A stretch of DNA of 64,000 nt, taken from contig CANSPM010000012.1 of assembly GCA_947648875.1 (NCBI GenBank), positions 1-64,000 on the forward strand, in the 5' to 3' direction. A model generated the notes under the pieces. That model was not told the DNA's origin. It was given only the letters and a program-made list of their open reading frames with translations, and ran no database searches. This document shows, piece after piece, positions 25,069-35,476 of this stretch (within the stretch, counting starts at the first letter, position 1; every line of letters starts with the position of its first letter). The translations under genes were made by a program, and so were the position numbers. Source of the DNA: an uncultured Lachnospiraceae bacterium (GTDB lineage Bacteria > Bacillota > Clostridia > Lachnospirales > Lachnospiraceae).

Positions 25069-28000
25069 AGCGGGTGGGTTCGTGAGATGTCCAATTGACA
25101 GGGAAAATCCTCAAACCCCAAGAATGTTTGCCACGGGAAAGGTAGTCAGCGTAAATGATTTTAATGAATCGGCGCATATAGAATTTGCCGATCCCTTTGG
25201 GTACAGAAAATACTTTGAATTTATCCCTACAGAGGTGGAGGAGGCGCCTATAAGGGCGTTGGAGCACTGCCATCTTTGTAAGGGCGCTGTTGTGCAGTAT
25301 GGAAAAAGGGCAGCCACGGTCATTGCCTACAAGCGGAATGAAAATGGCGTATATCAATACTATATTCAGGATAATGGCAACAAGGAGTATATATGCGTAG
25401 AGGAGGGGGAGCTCACTGCGTCATTTTTTTCTGGAGGCGCCAATCCTGTACACCAGTTAAAAAGGTATGAATTTCAGAACCCGTGTTGGTATCTTGGGAG
25501 GCAGATTGTCAAGGATGCCATGAACATTCTGGATAACGCGATCTGTGGATTCCGGGAGCTGGCCGGCTGTAAAATATATTTAAAGGCGTTCCAGCTAAAC
25601 ACAATTATGCGGTGTGTCCAAGGTGAAGAATGCAGATTTATGTTAGCTGATGAGGTGGGCCTGGGGAAAACCATCGAGGCATGTTCGGTCTTAAAAATCT
25701 TTTTGACTGATAAGGCGGAGAGAAGGATCGTTATAGTAGTGCCCCGGTCCCTGATGGCGCAGTGGAAAACGGAATTGTTGTTTAAGTTTGGAATTGTGGA
25801 AGGAAGAAATAAAAATCGGAATAGTGTCTCCCTGTGCTCGGCAGAGGAGTTGTCTGATTCTGTATGCCACGATAAGTGGGATTTTGTAATAGTGGATGAG
25901 GTTCATCATTATTTAAAGGAAAAGGCGATATATGAAAAAATACATAGTCTGAGCGTCCATGCGGAGAACATCATTTTGTTGAGCGCTACGCCGATTCAGC
26001 AGAGAAAGGAAGAATATTTGGATCTGCTCAGACTGATTTTGCCCCGGCGGTACGACTCTATGACGGCTGACCAATTTGCGGAGTTGGTGGAGAGACAAAA
26101 CCGCATAGCGAGAACCGCCTATATTCTTCTGGATGAGTTGGATAGTTTTAAAAATGAATTGCTGCCGGATGTGGAAGAGGAAGATGCCCATGACAATGAG
26201 GACGTTCGGGAGGAGTTGGAGGGGATCAATGAAAACCTGCGCAAACTGGCGGAAATGATAGGGGATGATAAGCTGTCGCAAATAATAGCCAGGATTGATA
26301 ATGCAAGGGAAGATTTTGGCATGTATGAGGTACAGGTTGCCATTTCATATATCTGCGACAATTATCAAATGGAGAGGAATATTATCAGGGGACGCCGTGC
26401 GTTGCTGGGGGTGCATTCCCAGGATCAAGAGGGGGAATTTGCGGAACGAAAGCTGGAGGAAATCATATACTCTTTTGGAGAAGAGGATAATTATTATGAA
26501 AATGAGGCTTATCGCACTCTGAAAGAATGGTTGGTTTCGCAGCAGGAATTCTTGGATACCGGCAGGATCGAGCAAGAAATCCGACCGGTGTTGGAGGCAT
26601 TTTTCAGTTCTCCATGGGCATATGTGGCCAAACTGGAAAAGGTATATGGAAAAAGTGTTCTTCCTGATGATGTGTGGAAGAGCGCCAACAGATGGCTTGA
26701 GGATGAAAATGAGGCTATAGGGCAGTTGGCGGACATAATGGATGATGTGCAGATCCATCCATCGAGACTGATGAAACTGATCAGTTATATAGATATCCAT
26801 CTATACGGGAAAAAGGTTGTGTTATTCACGGATCAGGAGGAAACTTTTCCAATATATTATCGTGTTTTGCGGGATGCCTTTGGCGAGGAAGTAACCGGAT
26901 TTGCGGAGTCCATTGACCGGGATGAGGCCGAGAAAAATATTTACAGGTTTCAGTCGGAGGCGGATTGCCGTATTCTGGTCTGTGATCAAACGGGCGGGGA
27001 GGGCCGCAATCTTCAAATAGTGGATTATGTGGTACATATAGATTTGCCATGGAATATCAATGTGATTGAGCAGAGAATAGGACGGTTGGATCGAATGGGG
27101 CGGAATGTGGAAGTACCTGTCACTTCCATTGTTATTCATACAACCGACAGTTATGAAGAGCAATTGTTTGACTTCTGGAATAAGGGGTTAAACGTGTTTA
27201 AGCAGTCTCTCAGCGGTCTTGAGATTATTATGAATGATATCAATCAAAAGATTGTGGAATGCATAAAGACTGACTTTGAATATGGGCTGTACCGATTAAT
27301 CCCGGAGCTGATTGAGGAGGCAGAGAGAATCAGGGAAACAGTTCGCAGAGAACAGATTTTCGATACTACAGCGTTAAGACTTCGCCCAATGTACATTCAG
27401 TTGGAAAAGCTGTTGACAAATTACCAGAGTAAAGAAAATGTGATTTTTGCGGATACTATGATGAGTTGGGCGTCTTTGGCAGGGTTTGGGAGAATGGTGC
27501 AGGATAAATCCGGCAAATTGGTTTCTTTTGACAAAGAAAGTTTTTCCCCTCGGTCTGCGCAGAATTCTTTTCTGATTCCCCCCAATTGGAACGATTTTCT
27601 GTCCAGAAAGCAAAATGAGGTAGTGCTCAGGGTACAGCGAGGGGAAAATAACGGGAAAGCCGGGACGGTTGCCTATGGGAATAGGATTGTCGTGTATGAG
27701 AGTGGAATTATAAAGGGAACCTTTGACCGAGATACAGCAATCAAAAATGATTACATACACTTTTATGCTCCCGGCGATGAGATTTTTGACAGTATCGTGA
27801 ACAATGCCCTGGGTTCTTATAGAGGAATGTGTACGGCGTTTGCCGCAGAATCGGAGGTTGACTGGAAGGGGTTTATTTATACCTATTCTATAGAACCCGA
27901 TGAGCGGATTTTGCTGGAGGCGGGGGTGGATCTGCATGCCCTGGGGTTGTTCAGGCAGTATCTGGCGTCGGCCGTTCAAGTAGTGCCGGTTGCATTCAGC

Positions 28001-28456
28001 GCATATGGTGATGTGCCGGAAAAACAAGTGTTGTCTGAGCACAGGCGGATTTCTCAGATGGGATATTTTAACAGGTCTGACACAATAGAGCATTTGGGGC
28101 GGAGAGGCATGGGGAATGGATTTTTAAAGATCTCCACAAAACACCGCACCAGTAATCTCGATTGGTTCAAGGCGCAATATGACGAAGAGAGATGGGAAAA
28201 GCTGGTAGATCAAAGCAGTAAAACGGCCCGGAAAAAGGCGAGGGACAGATTCGCCAGGGCATCCGATCTGGCAGGAGTCGGGGAAATGATGGAGCAGATT
28301 CTTTCGATGAGAGAGTCAAGGGAAAACTATTTTGGATCATGCGAAGGGGAGTCTACTGAACAACTGAGGAGACAGCACACCATTATATATGAAAGCCTGT
28401 CAAAACCGGTTATTCGGCTGGAGTCTGCATGCTATATGTGGTTGGTTAAGAGATGA
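25061..28456 (+). CDS. SNF2/RapA-like helicase resembling DpdE
   Basis: The 1131-aa superfamily 2 ATPase has motif I DEVGLGKTIEA at about 197-207, motif II VIVDEVHHY near 276, motif III LLSATPIQQ near 307 and, in the second RecA domain, QTGGEGRNLQ and QRIGRLDRMGR. An N-terminal region of about 190 residues precedes the motor, and a long insert between the two motor halves is acidic and helical. SNF2-type motors remodel or translocate on duplex DNA. The combination with the next three genes, in size and order, matches dpdE-dpdF-dpdG-dpdH of 7-deazaguanine (Dpd) loci, as I recall them. The start overlaps the previous stop by 8 nt. No dpdA is present in the window. Confidence 0.75.
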   Translation: MIKAGGFVRCPIDRENPQTPRMFATGKVVSVNDFNESAHIEFADPFGYRKYFEFIPTEVEEAPIRALEHCHLCKGAVVQYGKRAATVIAYKRNENGVYQYYIQDNGNKEYICVEEGELTASFFSGGANPVHQLKRYEFQNPCWYLGRQIVKDAMNILDNAICGFRELAGCKIYLKAFQLNTIMRCVQGEECRFMLADEVGLGKTIEACSVLKIFLTDKAERRIVIVVPRSLMAQWKTELLFKFGIVEGRNKNRNSVSLCSAEELSDSVCHDKWDFVIVDEVHHYLKEKAIYEKIHSLSVHAENIILLSATPIQQRKEEYLDLLRLILPRRYDSMTADQFAELVERQNRIARTAYILLDELDSFKNELLPDVEEEDAHDNEDVREELEGINENLRKLAEMIGDDKLSQIIARIDNAREDFGMYEVQVAISYICDNYQMERNIIRGRRALLGVHSQDQEGEFAERKLEEIIYSFGEEDNYYENEAYRTLKEWLVSQQEFLDTGRIEQEIRPVLEAFFSSPWAYVAKLEKVYGKSVLPDDVWKSANRWLEDENEAIGQLADIMDDVQIHPSRLMKLISYIDIHLYGKKVVLFTDQEETFPIYYRVLRDAFGEEVTGFAESIDRDEAEKNIYRFQSEADCRILVCDQTGGEGRNLQIVDYVVHIDLPWNINVIEQRIGRLDRMGRNVEVPVTSIVIHTTDSYEEQLFDFWNKGLNVFKQSLSGLEIIMNDINQKIVECIKTDFEYGLYRLIPELIEEAERIRETVRREQIFDTTALRLRPMYIQLEKLLTNYQSKENVIFADTMMSWASLAGFGRMVQDKSGKLVSFDKESFSPRSAQNSFLIPPNWNDFLSRKQNEVVLRVQRGENNGKAGTVAYGNRIVVYESGIIKGTFDRDTAIKNDYIHFYAPGDEIFDSIVNNALGSYRGMCTAFAAESEVDWKGFIYTYSIEPDERILLEAGVDLHALGLFRQYLASAVQVVPVAFSAYGDVPEKQVLSEHRRISQMGYFNRSDTIEHLGRRGMGNGFLKISTKHRTSNLDWFKAQYDEERWEKLVDQSSKTARKKARDRFARASDLAGVGEMMEQILSMRESRENYFGSCEGESTEQLRRQHTIIYESLSKPVIRLESACYMWLVKR

Positions 28457-30870
28457 ACAGACAAGCTATAATAGATAATCTGGAAAAGTTGATAAATGAA
28501 GAGACTGAGGAGTTTTGCTGCGCAGAGGAGGAAAGCGGTCAGAATGCGGTTGATGCTTTTATGAGGAATACGGCGCTGCGGCTGGCTAATACATATAGTC
28601 AGTACCGAGTGGGAGAATGTGCGGAGTCAGACTATTTGGCATCTCTCCGAAATTTTATGCTTGTGTTCCAAACGGCTTTGCGCGTTGAAAAGGCGGATAT
28701 CCTGGAGGACAATGCCTTTGGAATCTATAAGTTGGACGAGGAATTTAAGTATTATGCGGCATATGATGTTCCGGCGTTTATTAAGCGCAGGGACTTTGTG
28801 GAAAAGGCGTTTATCAATAACAGCACGCCTAGGGCGGATACAGATTCAAAGTATCTATTGCAGGCAAATGAATATATCCGGCGCTTAACCGGATATGAAA
28901 CTTTTAAATCTATTGAGCAAAAACTTTGTGTATATGGAGCGCTTAATGTTCCTGCCGGATATACGGTGCTGATTTCCATGCCCACGGGGGGCGGTAAAAG
29001 TCTGATTACACAGGCTGTGGGATATGAGACAAAGGGGCTTTCCATTGTGGTAGTGCCCACGGTTTCACTGGCGATTGACCAGGAAAGAGCGGCCAGAAAG
29101 AATATCAGGGATATAGGGGAAGGAGAGATTTTTTGTTATTACAGCGGAGTCAAAAATGCTAATAAAATACTGGAGGCGATTGAGAAGAGGATGCTCCGGC
29201 TTTTGTTTATTTCGCCGGAGGCATTGTTGAAGAATGAGCAGTTTAAGCGGTCAATCTGGCAGGCTAACCGGGACAGGTACATAAAAAATTTGATTATTGA
29301 TGAGGCGCATATTGCAGTTGCGTGGGGGGATTATTTCCGGGTGGATTATCAGTGTCTGGGTCCCTGGAGAAATGAGCTGCTGAAAGCCAATCCGGACATA
29401 AGAACATTTTTGCTGTCTGCAACCTTTCGGGATGAAACGGTTATGGTATTGAAAAAATTATTCTCGGATGCCGGTAGATGGATAGAGTTAAGGTGCGACT
29501 CCCTGCGTAAGGAACCTCGTTTTATTTTGGATGTGGCACGGGACGATTATGAAAAACATCATAAGGTGCTTGAACTGGTCAACAAGCTTCCGCGGCCCAT
29601 GATCCTTTATGTGGATGCTCCCTATGCCGCAAAGCGGTGGAAAGAATTTTTGGAGAGGCATGGGTATGAAAATGTGAGAACCTATACCGGGGAGACGGAA
29701 TCCGGGGAGCGCAGGGCGTTGATTGAGCAATGGGCTGAAAATCAGTTTGAGGTGATGATTGCCACATCGGCGTTTGGAGTGGGTGTTGACAAGCCGGATG
29801 TCCGGTCGGTGCTCCATCTGTATGTTCCCCCAAGCCCGGATGCTTATTACCAGGAGTTGGGGCGGGGAGGAAGAGATGGTTTGCCCTGCCTGAGTGTGAT
29901 GTGCATTGAGAAAGGGGATATCTTCAATAATAAAAGTGCTAAGGTACTGACTACTAAGAAACTGTGGGGGCGGTGGCGGAGTATGTACAGAGACACTGCG
30001 AATCAATGGCAAAATGGATTGATTGCGGTTTTGGCCTCCACAAAGCCCAGCTATAATAGAACGCACTTTTTTGAGGCAGGCAATAGTGCGGATGAGAAAT
30101 GGAATATTTATGTACTGCTGCTGCTTAACAGATATGCGCAGATTAAAATAACAAATATAGACTTAGATCAGCAAAACAGATATATATTTACAATCGAAGT
30201 CCTGAATGACCAAATTACAGTGGAGTCCGATGCCCCCCCAAAATTATTTGAACAGATCAGAGAGGAAGAGGCGGGCAGGATTCAGAAATCTTTTGATGTG
30301 ATGAAAGATTCGATAGAGAAAAGAAATGTATCGTGCTGGTCATCCATGTTTTATGATACATATCCGCTGGTTTCGGAGTATTGTGCAGGCTGTAATTGCC
30401 ATGGCAACCGGGTGACAGATGCGTTGCAGGAGTTCCCGTTGTTGAAGAAGGTGGAAAGAGCAGAAAAAGCCGTTCCCAAGAAAGTGAAAGAACTCTTTTC
30501 CAATACCAGGGAATTGCTGATCTTGACAAAGAGCGATGGGAAAGAAGTAATCAGCGAGTATCTTCCGAATGTGGTGGTATGTAAAAGCGGCAAGGACATA
30601 GACAATGTGTCTGATCCAGGGCTTATTTACATGAATTTTGCGGAGTACAGCGCCTTGCAGGAGCATGACAGGGGATTTTATATTGCTGGATTAGTAATGG
30701 TGATTTATAGCGACAACGAGGAGGAGGCTGCCGTCGAATATAAAGGGATAGTGAGGTATCTGACGGATTACAGATATATAGTTCATGTATCCGGGACAGA
30801 TTTTTGTGTTGAGAGAGAAAGTGGGAAAAGGATATCGGAGAAAATAGACGGAGCGGTGGTCAGGAGGTAA
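28453..30870 (+). CDS. RecQ-like superfamily 2 helicase resembling DpdF
   Basis: The 805-aa protein contains a RecQ-type motor: motif I MPTGGGKSL at 176-184, motif II IIDEAHIAVAWGD near 281-293, motif III LLSATFRD, motif V ATSAFGVGVDKPDVR and motif VI YYQELGRGGRDG. A cysteine group (YCAGCNC, near residue 640) may be a zinc site, as in RecQ, but the RQC and HRDC domains are not obvious. Start and the preceding stop share ATGA. It follows the SNF2-like gene and precedes a winged-helix-like gene, the same order as dpdE-dpdF-dpdG. It is distinct from the housekeeping-type RecQ at 58518 in this window. Confidence 0.78.
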   Translation: MNRQAIIDNLEKLINEETEEFCCAEEESGQNAVDAFMRNTALRLANTYSQYRVGECAESDYLASLRNFMLVFQTALRVEKADILEDNAFGIYKLDEEFKYYAAYDVPAFIKRRDFVEKAFINNSTPRADTDSKYLLQANEYIRRLTGYETFKSIEQKLCVYGALNVPAGYTVLISMPTGGGKSLITQAVGYETKGLSIVVVPTVSLAIDQERAARKNIRDIGEGEIFCYYSGVKNANKILEAIEKRMLRLLFISPEALLKNEQFKRSIWQANRDRYIKNLIIDEAHIAVAWGDYFRVDYQCLGPWRNELLKANPDIRTFLLSATFRDETVMVLKKLFSDAGRWIELRCDSLRKEPRFILDVARDDYEKHHKVLELVNKLPRPMILYVDAPYAAKRWKEFLERHGYENVRTYTGETESGERRALIEQWAENQFEVMIATSAFGVGVDKPDVRSVLHLYVPPSPDAYYQELGRGGRDGLPCLSVMCIEKGDIFNNKSAKVLTTKKLWGRWRSMYRDTANQWQNGLIAVLASTKPSYNRTHFFEAGNSADEKWNIYVLLLLNRYAQIKITNIDLDQQNRYIFTIEVLNDQITVESDAPPKLFEQIREEEAGRIQKSFDVMKDSIEKRNVSCWSSMFYDTYPLVSEYCAGCNCHGNRVTDALQEFPLLKKVERAEKAVPKKVKELFSNTRELLILTKSDGKEVISEYLPNVVVCKSGKDIDNVSDPGLIYMNFAEYSALQEHDRGFYIAGLVMVIYSDNEEEAAVEYKGIVRYLTDYRYIVHVSGTDFCVERESGKRISEKIDGAVVRR

Positions 30871-30873
30871 TGT

Positions 30874-31665
30874 ATGTTTAGCGGAAATATGGTGACGGAG
30901 GCAATTCCGGCAAGGGTTTTTGCGCTATATAAGATAGTAGCAGACAAAAAAGATATCTCCAGGATTGATTTGCGGGAGCTTATGGAACCCAAAGAAATAC
31001 ATGAGGGATCTTCTTATTTTTCGGAGATTTTAAAGGCGGCAACGGAACTGAAACTTGTTGACCAAATAGATAATTCCATCATACCTATTGTGCCAAAGGA
31101 ACAATTAGAAACAATGGAGGATTTCAGGAGATGTGCGATTCGGAATTTATCCGATTGGGCTGACTTTGAAAACAGTCAATTTTATAAGTGTACAAATGCG
31201 ATAGTAAATATGGATGAAAAAGTATACAAGTACCGAAAGATATCTGATTTGGATATGTTAAACTATTTGTCTGAAAAGGTTGGGCAGCAAATTAAGGAAC
31301 CCATGGTTCGGGGATGGCGTTTTTGGGCGCAGTTTATGGGGTTTGGGTATATCTGCGATATGGCTTTTCTGCCCAATGCGTATATATTTGTAAAAAATGC
31401 GATGCGTATAATGGATTTAAAGAAGAATACGGAATATTCCATGAGAGACTTTATGAGCGGCTTTTCCCGGTATGGCAAAATAATTATGCGGGATTCCGTC
31501 ACCTCGAAAGATCTGAACATTGCGCTGTCCAGCGCTTTAAGAGAACTGCATGAAAACAACGAGATTGAACTGAAATATGGCAGCGATCAGGAACACAGAT
31601 GGAATCTTTATCCGTCCAGCGAATCGTTTAATGAGCAAGTGGCGTCCATTGTTTATAGGGGGTAA
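30874..31665 (+). CDS. DpdG-like protein of unknown function
   Basis: A 263-aa protein with no recognised catalytic motif. The N-terminal 80 residues look like a winged helix (IPARVFALYKIVADKKDISRI, then a helix and KLVDQID), and the C-terminal part contains another helical pair around SSALRELHENNEIELKYG. An AGGAGG lies 5 nt before the ATG, and the gene begins 3 nt after the DpdF-like stop. Naming rests on place and size between DpdF-like and DpdH-like genes rather than on a motif. It may bind DNA or act as an adaptor for the following ATPase. Confidence 0.55.
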   Translation: MFSGNMVTEAIPARVFALYKIVADKKDISRIDLRELMEPKEIHEGSSYFSEILKAATELKLVDQIDNSIIPIVPKEQLETMEDFRRCAIRNLSDWADFENSQFYKCTNAIVNMDEKVYKYRKISDLDMLNYLSEKVGQQIKEPMVRGWRFWAQFMGFGYICDMAFLPNAYIFVKNAMRIMDLKKNTEYSMRDFMSGFSRYGKIIMRDSVTSKDLNIALSSALRELHENNEIELKYGSDQEHRWNLYPSSESFNEQVASIVYRG

Positions 31666-31669
31666 TGGG

Positions 31670-34600
31670 ATGAACAGAGAGATTGCGATGAGAAGATACA
31701 AGGATGTTCTCAGACCGGATGTGATCAATAATTCGCGGGGAGATTTCCTGGCTACGCATGTCCCGATGAAAAATCTCTATTTGACCGATCATGCGGACTT
31801 GGCGGAACAGGATAGAAAATCCTCCATGACAGAAGAGGAAATATATGAACTTGTTTTACCGCTGGGAGAGGAAGACCAGTTTGTATTGGTCAAAGGGCCC
31901 AGCGGCGCGGGAAAATCCCATCTGATCAGATGGTTCTATACAATGCTGGAATTGCGTAAACCGGACAGTGAGATCGTACTTTTTATCCGCAGGGCGGATA
32001 ACACATTAAAAGGAACGATCAGACAGTTGATTGAGCTGCCGGAGGTCAAGGAGTTGCCGGACAGGGAACTATATAAAAAGTTGACATCCGCCTCGACAAG
32101 GATTCCAGAGAGAGAATTGAAGAATACCATTTATTATCATTTTATCTCTTTGATAGAGAGTGATGACGGCACAGCGGGGAATGGCGAAGAACGGATGATC
32201 AGCAAAGTGGACAGAAAGCATCTGATCACACTGCTGCAGAACGCTTTGTTTAAAGAGAGGCTGATGGGGGAAAACGGGCCGGTTGACCGTATTTACAACA
32301 AATTTGCGGAGAATAAGTCGTTAGACGTGAATGATGAGGCGGCGGAATTTAAAAGCAGCGACTTTGAGATAGATTCTGCGTTCCGGGACGAATTGGTTGA
32401 GAAGGGCGCAGATCACGGGGCAAGAAAAATAGCCGACAAAATGGTGGGGGAGGATGAATTTGTCAAAAAGCTGGCTGACTACATGAATCTGTTTATGGAA
32501 AAGGTGGTTCGGCATTGTACTGGCCTGGAGCCGGGAGACCTGTCAAAAGTCGTCGAAGAGATCCGGCAGGAACTGTTTGGACAGGGGAAAAACCTTACCA
32601 TATTGATTGAGGATATCACGGCGGTATCGGGAGTTGACGAGTCGCTTTTAGACGCGCTGCTCACTGACCGAAATGGATATCTGGACAAAAAAATGTGTAG
32701 ATTAAACGCGATTGTCGGGGCTACAGACGGTTATTATAAGGACAAGTTTCGGACAAACATAAAGGGTAGAATAAAGAGATTTGTCAATGTTCCGGATGAT
32801 ATGTTTGATGGAGATCAGACGGGACTGATAGAGTTTTTTGCCCGATATTTGAATGTGGTTTCTCTGGAAGAGGAGGCAATTAATAAGTGGCTTGCCGTAA
32901 AGGCAGACGCGGATCAGTATCCTGTACATACCGTGACGGTGGGAGAGGGATGGGGGAAATACAGGGTAGGGGAAAAGGAACTCAATCTATTTCCCTTTAG
33001 TGAACATGCGATTCTTTACTTGTATAATCGGCAGGATATAAACAAAAGAAATCCCAGAGCGTTAATGCGTGAAATATTGGAACCGTATCTGGTGGAGTCC
33101 CTGGAGGATTTAAGCAGATTTCCTGCGCACAGGGTACCGCTGGATAGGGTTCATCCAGACTTGGAGAACACAATTTATAACAGGACAGACCTGGAAGACG
33201 GCACGAAATTAAGGCTGCGCCAGTTCATGCATATATGGGGGGATGGGACCAACCATGTATACGAGGAAGACGGGATCAAATATATTGGGGGTCTTTCGGA
33301 AGGGGTGTATAGAGAACTGGGATTACCTGTTCTTGATGGAAAGAAAGTAGAAAAGCCTGTGGTGAAACAGGCCAGGGAAAAACAAACTGAGGAGTCATCC
33401 AAAAGAGATCGGGAGACAGGGGGTACAACGGCTGAAAATGAACAAGTGGAAATTGCCTTGAGGGAAGTTGACCGCTGGATCGAGGATGTCAATTACAAAT
33501 TAAACATAGGCGCCACCACAAGGAGTGTGCGCACACTGAATAACGTTAGAAAAGACATGAACGATTTCCTGTATGAGGTAATTGACTGGTTTGCGGAGGG
33601 TATTTCCATGGATGCGGTGAATAATGTAAGGAAAACAGGAGCATACCTGGTAGCATTTGAACGGCAAACCATGAAGAGTGATGCCGCTGTGACATTGCCG
33701 GCATCCATTAAATCCAGAAAAATTATAGAGGCATTTGTGCGTTGGAGCGAGGTGGGAAAGAAATCCTGGGATTTCCCCGGTTCAACAGATTATTTGTATA
33801 GAGTGCAATGTTGGAGTGAGCATATAAAACCTGAGATCATAAAGGCTATTACACAGTATAATGGAAAAGACGTTAATTACTTTTCTTACGCCGTGGCGGC
33901 AGAATTTTATCGGTTAATATTGAATGGTTACTGTAAAGATTATAAGAATCCGCGGAACTTGTCTCCTGATTTGCTTTTGCGAAAATCTCCGGCGGTTACT
34001 ACAGAAAATGGACATACGAAGGTATGGAACGACCTTAGGGATAAGGTAGTAAACGGTTCGGAAGGAGAGGAAAGCCGTACTTGTGTACTACAATATTACA
34101 ATTTGCCACAGGGAGCAGCAACGATTTCCCAAAATTACGAGATGGCGTATACGATATTTAAGGACAAGGTAAAAAAAGTGGTTAATACAGGATTGCGTTA
34201 TACCGAAGAGGATTTGCAGCTGGACGATCCTGTGCGGAAAAGAAGAAAGTACAGTGAATACCTGAAAAAAATACAAGATCGAGTAGAGGGGGTAATTCAG
34301 GAAGAAGAAAGAGTTATTCGTGAAAAACTGGATGTGATGAGACAATTGGTGGATTTGGATACTCTGGAAGAGGATGATGACATCAAGGAAGTGATAAGGG
34401 AAATAAAAAAGTTTTATGAGCAGGCAAATCAGAGCCATATAAGTGCCGCGATTCATGATAGATCGGATAGTATAAGCAAATGCCAAAGGAATGCGGGAAT
34501 GATTATAAAGGCAATAAGAGAGGCCGTATGCATTCAAGGTATTGCAGACCCGGTGGAAAAATTAATCAGATTAAGCAAAGATCCATTAAAAGAGCTCTCT

Positions 34601-34792
34601 CTTTTTGCAGATTTGCTGAGTACAGTAGACAGTGATTTGCGTAAGACTGATCAGGAAATTGAGAGAAGGATGGGGAATGGATCGCCTGGCGGGGAAAATT
34701 TGGTTGAGACAAAGTATGTCAGAGAGCAGTTTCAGATCAGGCAATGCAGAGAGAGGATGGAGGCGGTGAAGAAAAGACATGTTAGTGGATGA
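31670..34792 (+). CDS. Large P-loop ATPase resembling DpdH
   Basis: The 1040-aa protein has Walker A GPSGAGKSHLIRW at about 76-88 and a Walker B-like LTILIEDITA around residue 315, a STAND/AAA-type arrangement. Long charged helical segments follow at about 545-1000. The ATG at 31670 is chosen because AGGGGG precedes it and it lies 4 nt after the previous stop; the frame is open further upstream, inside the DpdG-like gene. DpdH of Dpd loci is a similarly large ATPase in the same gene order. It may act as the switch or motor that couples DNA sensing to restriction. That role is inferred, not seen. Confidence 0.62.
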   Translation: MNREIAMRRYKDVLRPDVINNSRGDFLATHVPMKNLYLTDHADLAEQDRKSSMTEEEIYELVLPLGEEDQFVLVKGPSGAGKSHLIRWFYTMLELRKPDSEIVLFIRRADNTLKGTIRQLIELPEVKELPDRELYKKLTSASTRIPERELKNTIYYHFISLIESDDGTAGNGEERMISKVDRKHLITLLQNALFKERLMGENGPVDRIYNKFAENKSLDVNDEAAEFKSSDFEIDSAFRDELVEKGADHGARKIADKMVGEDEFVKKLADYMNLFMEKVVRHCTGLEPGDLSKVVEEIRQELFGQGKNLTILIEDITAVSGVDESLLDALLTDRNGYLDKKMCRLNAIVGATDGYYKDKFRTNIKGRIKRFVNVPDDMFDGDQTGLIEFFARYLNVVSLEEEAINKWLAVKADADQYPVHTVTVGEGWGKYRVGEKELNLFPFSEHAILYLYNRQDINKRNPRALMREILEPYLVESLEDLSRFPAHRVPLDRVHPDLENTIYNRTDLEDGTKLRLRQFMHIWGDGTNHVYEEDGIKYIGGLSEGVYRELGLPVLDGKKVEKPVVKQAREKQTEESSKRDRETGGTTAENEQVEIALREVDRWIEDVNYKLNIGATTRSVRTLNNVRKDMNDFLYEVIDWFAEGISMDAVNNVRKTGAYLVAFERQTMKSDAAVTLPASIKSRKIIEAFVRWSEVGKKSWDFPGSTDYLYRVQCWSEHIKPEIIKAITQYNGKDVNYFSYAVAAEFYRLILNGYCKDYKNPRNLSPDLLLRKSPAVTTENGHTKVWNDLRDKVVNGSEGEESRTCVLQYYNLPQGAATISQNYEMAYTIFKDKVKKVVNTGLRYTEEDLQLDDPVRKRRKYSEYLKKIQDRVEGVIQEEERVIREKLDVMRQLVDLDTLEEDDDIKEVIREIKKFYEQANQSHISAAIHDRSDSISKCQRNAGMIIKAIREAVCIQGIADPVEKLIRLSKDPLKELSLFADLLSTVDSDLRKTDQEIERRMGNGSPGGENLVETKYVREQFQIRQCRERMEAVKKRHVSG

Positions 34793-35462
34793 TTTAAGGA
34801 AATCGGTGAAATGCTTAAAGCAATTGGATGATGTGGAAAGCGCAGTACAGGATGCGGCAAAAAGAGAAAAAAACGATAAGGAATTTACGGATTTGGTAGA
34901 TAGTTTTACAACATGTATTTTGAAACTCTCCGGCGCATGTGAAAAACTGGGTTATGATCCATCAGATGAAACGATCCAGAATGTGGAGAATATAATGGAG
35001 TTTATGGAAGGTACAGTCTCGCTGGGAATGGTTGATGAAACGAAATTGAATCATGCAAAACGTAAAAATCGCGAATTAATTGGCGGCCTTTCCAGAGGCT
35101 GGGAATCATTCCATAGGAGCAAGACAGAGGAAGTTTTGAATAAATTGAATACTTTTGGCGGTTTGATGCAGGAGCAAGATCAGGTCCAGCGATTCAGAAA
35201 CTATATCTCAGGAAGTAGAGAATGGAGTGGTCTTTCTCTGGCTGATGACGGAGTACATACAAGGCTGGATTTGCTGAAAAAGGCCATTGACGAGGTGGAC
35301 CATCTGGAAGAAAGCCTGAATCTTGTAGATGAGGTAAGGGAGTTCATCGCCCTGGTCACAAAAGGGAAAGCGCGGGTAAGCGACTTGAATGAAACCATTG
35401 TCAATTGGATACAGAAAGAGGGCCTTAATGATAAATTCGTAATTGGATTAAAAAATAATTGA
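34779..35462 (+). CDS. Unrecognised coiled-coil protein
   Basis: A 227-aa, highly charged, almost wholly helical protein (heptad-like patterns around KQLDDVESAVQDAAKREK and EEVLNKLNTFGGLMQEQ). There is no Cys cluster, no nuclease motif and no membrane segment. It overlaps the end of the DpdH-like gene by 14 nt, so it is translationally coupled and probably a partner of that ATPase. I do not recognise the family. It ends the first half of the island; a hairpin and a 138-nt gap separate it from dndB. Confidence 0.5.
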   Translation: MLVDDLRKSVKCLKQLDDVESAVQDAAKREKNDKEFTDLVDSFTTCILKLSGACEKLGYDPSDETIQNVENIMEFMEGTVSLGMVDETKLNHAKRKNRELIGGLSRGWESFHRSKTEEVLNKLNTFGGLMQEQDQVQRFRNYISGSREWSGLSLADDGVHTRLDLLKKAIDEVDHLEESLNLVDEVREFIALVTKGKARVSDLNETIVNWIQKEGLNDKFVIGLKNN

Positions 35463-35476
35463 CAGCATATATACGC

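Noticed and set aside
27374..28093. 239-aa minus-strand frame inside the DpdE-like gene
   Set aside because: Shadow of a gene with clear helicase motifs; rich in H, Q and P without domain features.
28453..30870. Second housekeeping RecQ
   Set aside because: RQC and HRDC domains are not visible and the gene sits between other Dpd-like genes; the housekeeping-type RecQ is at 58518.
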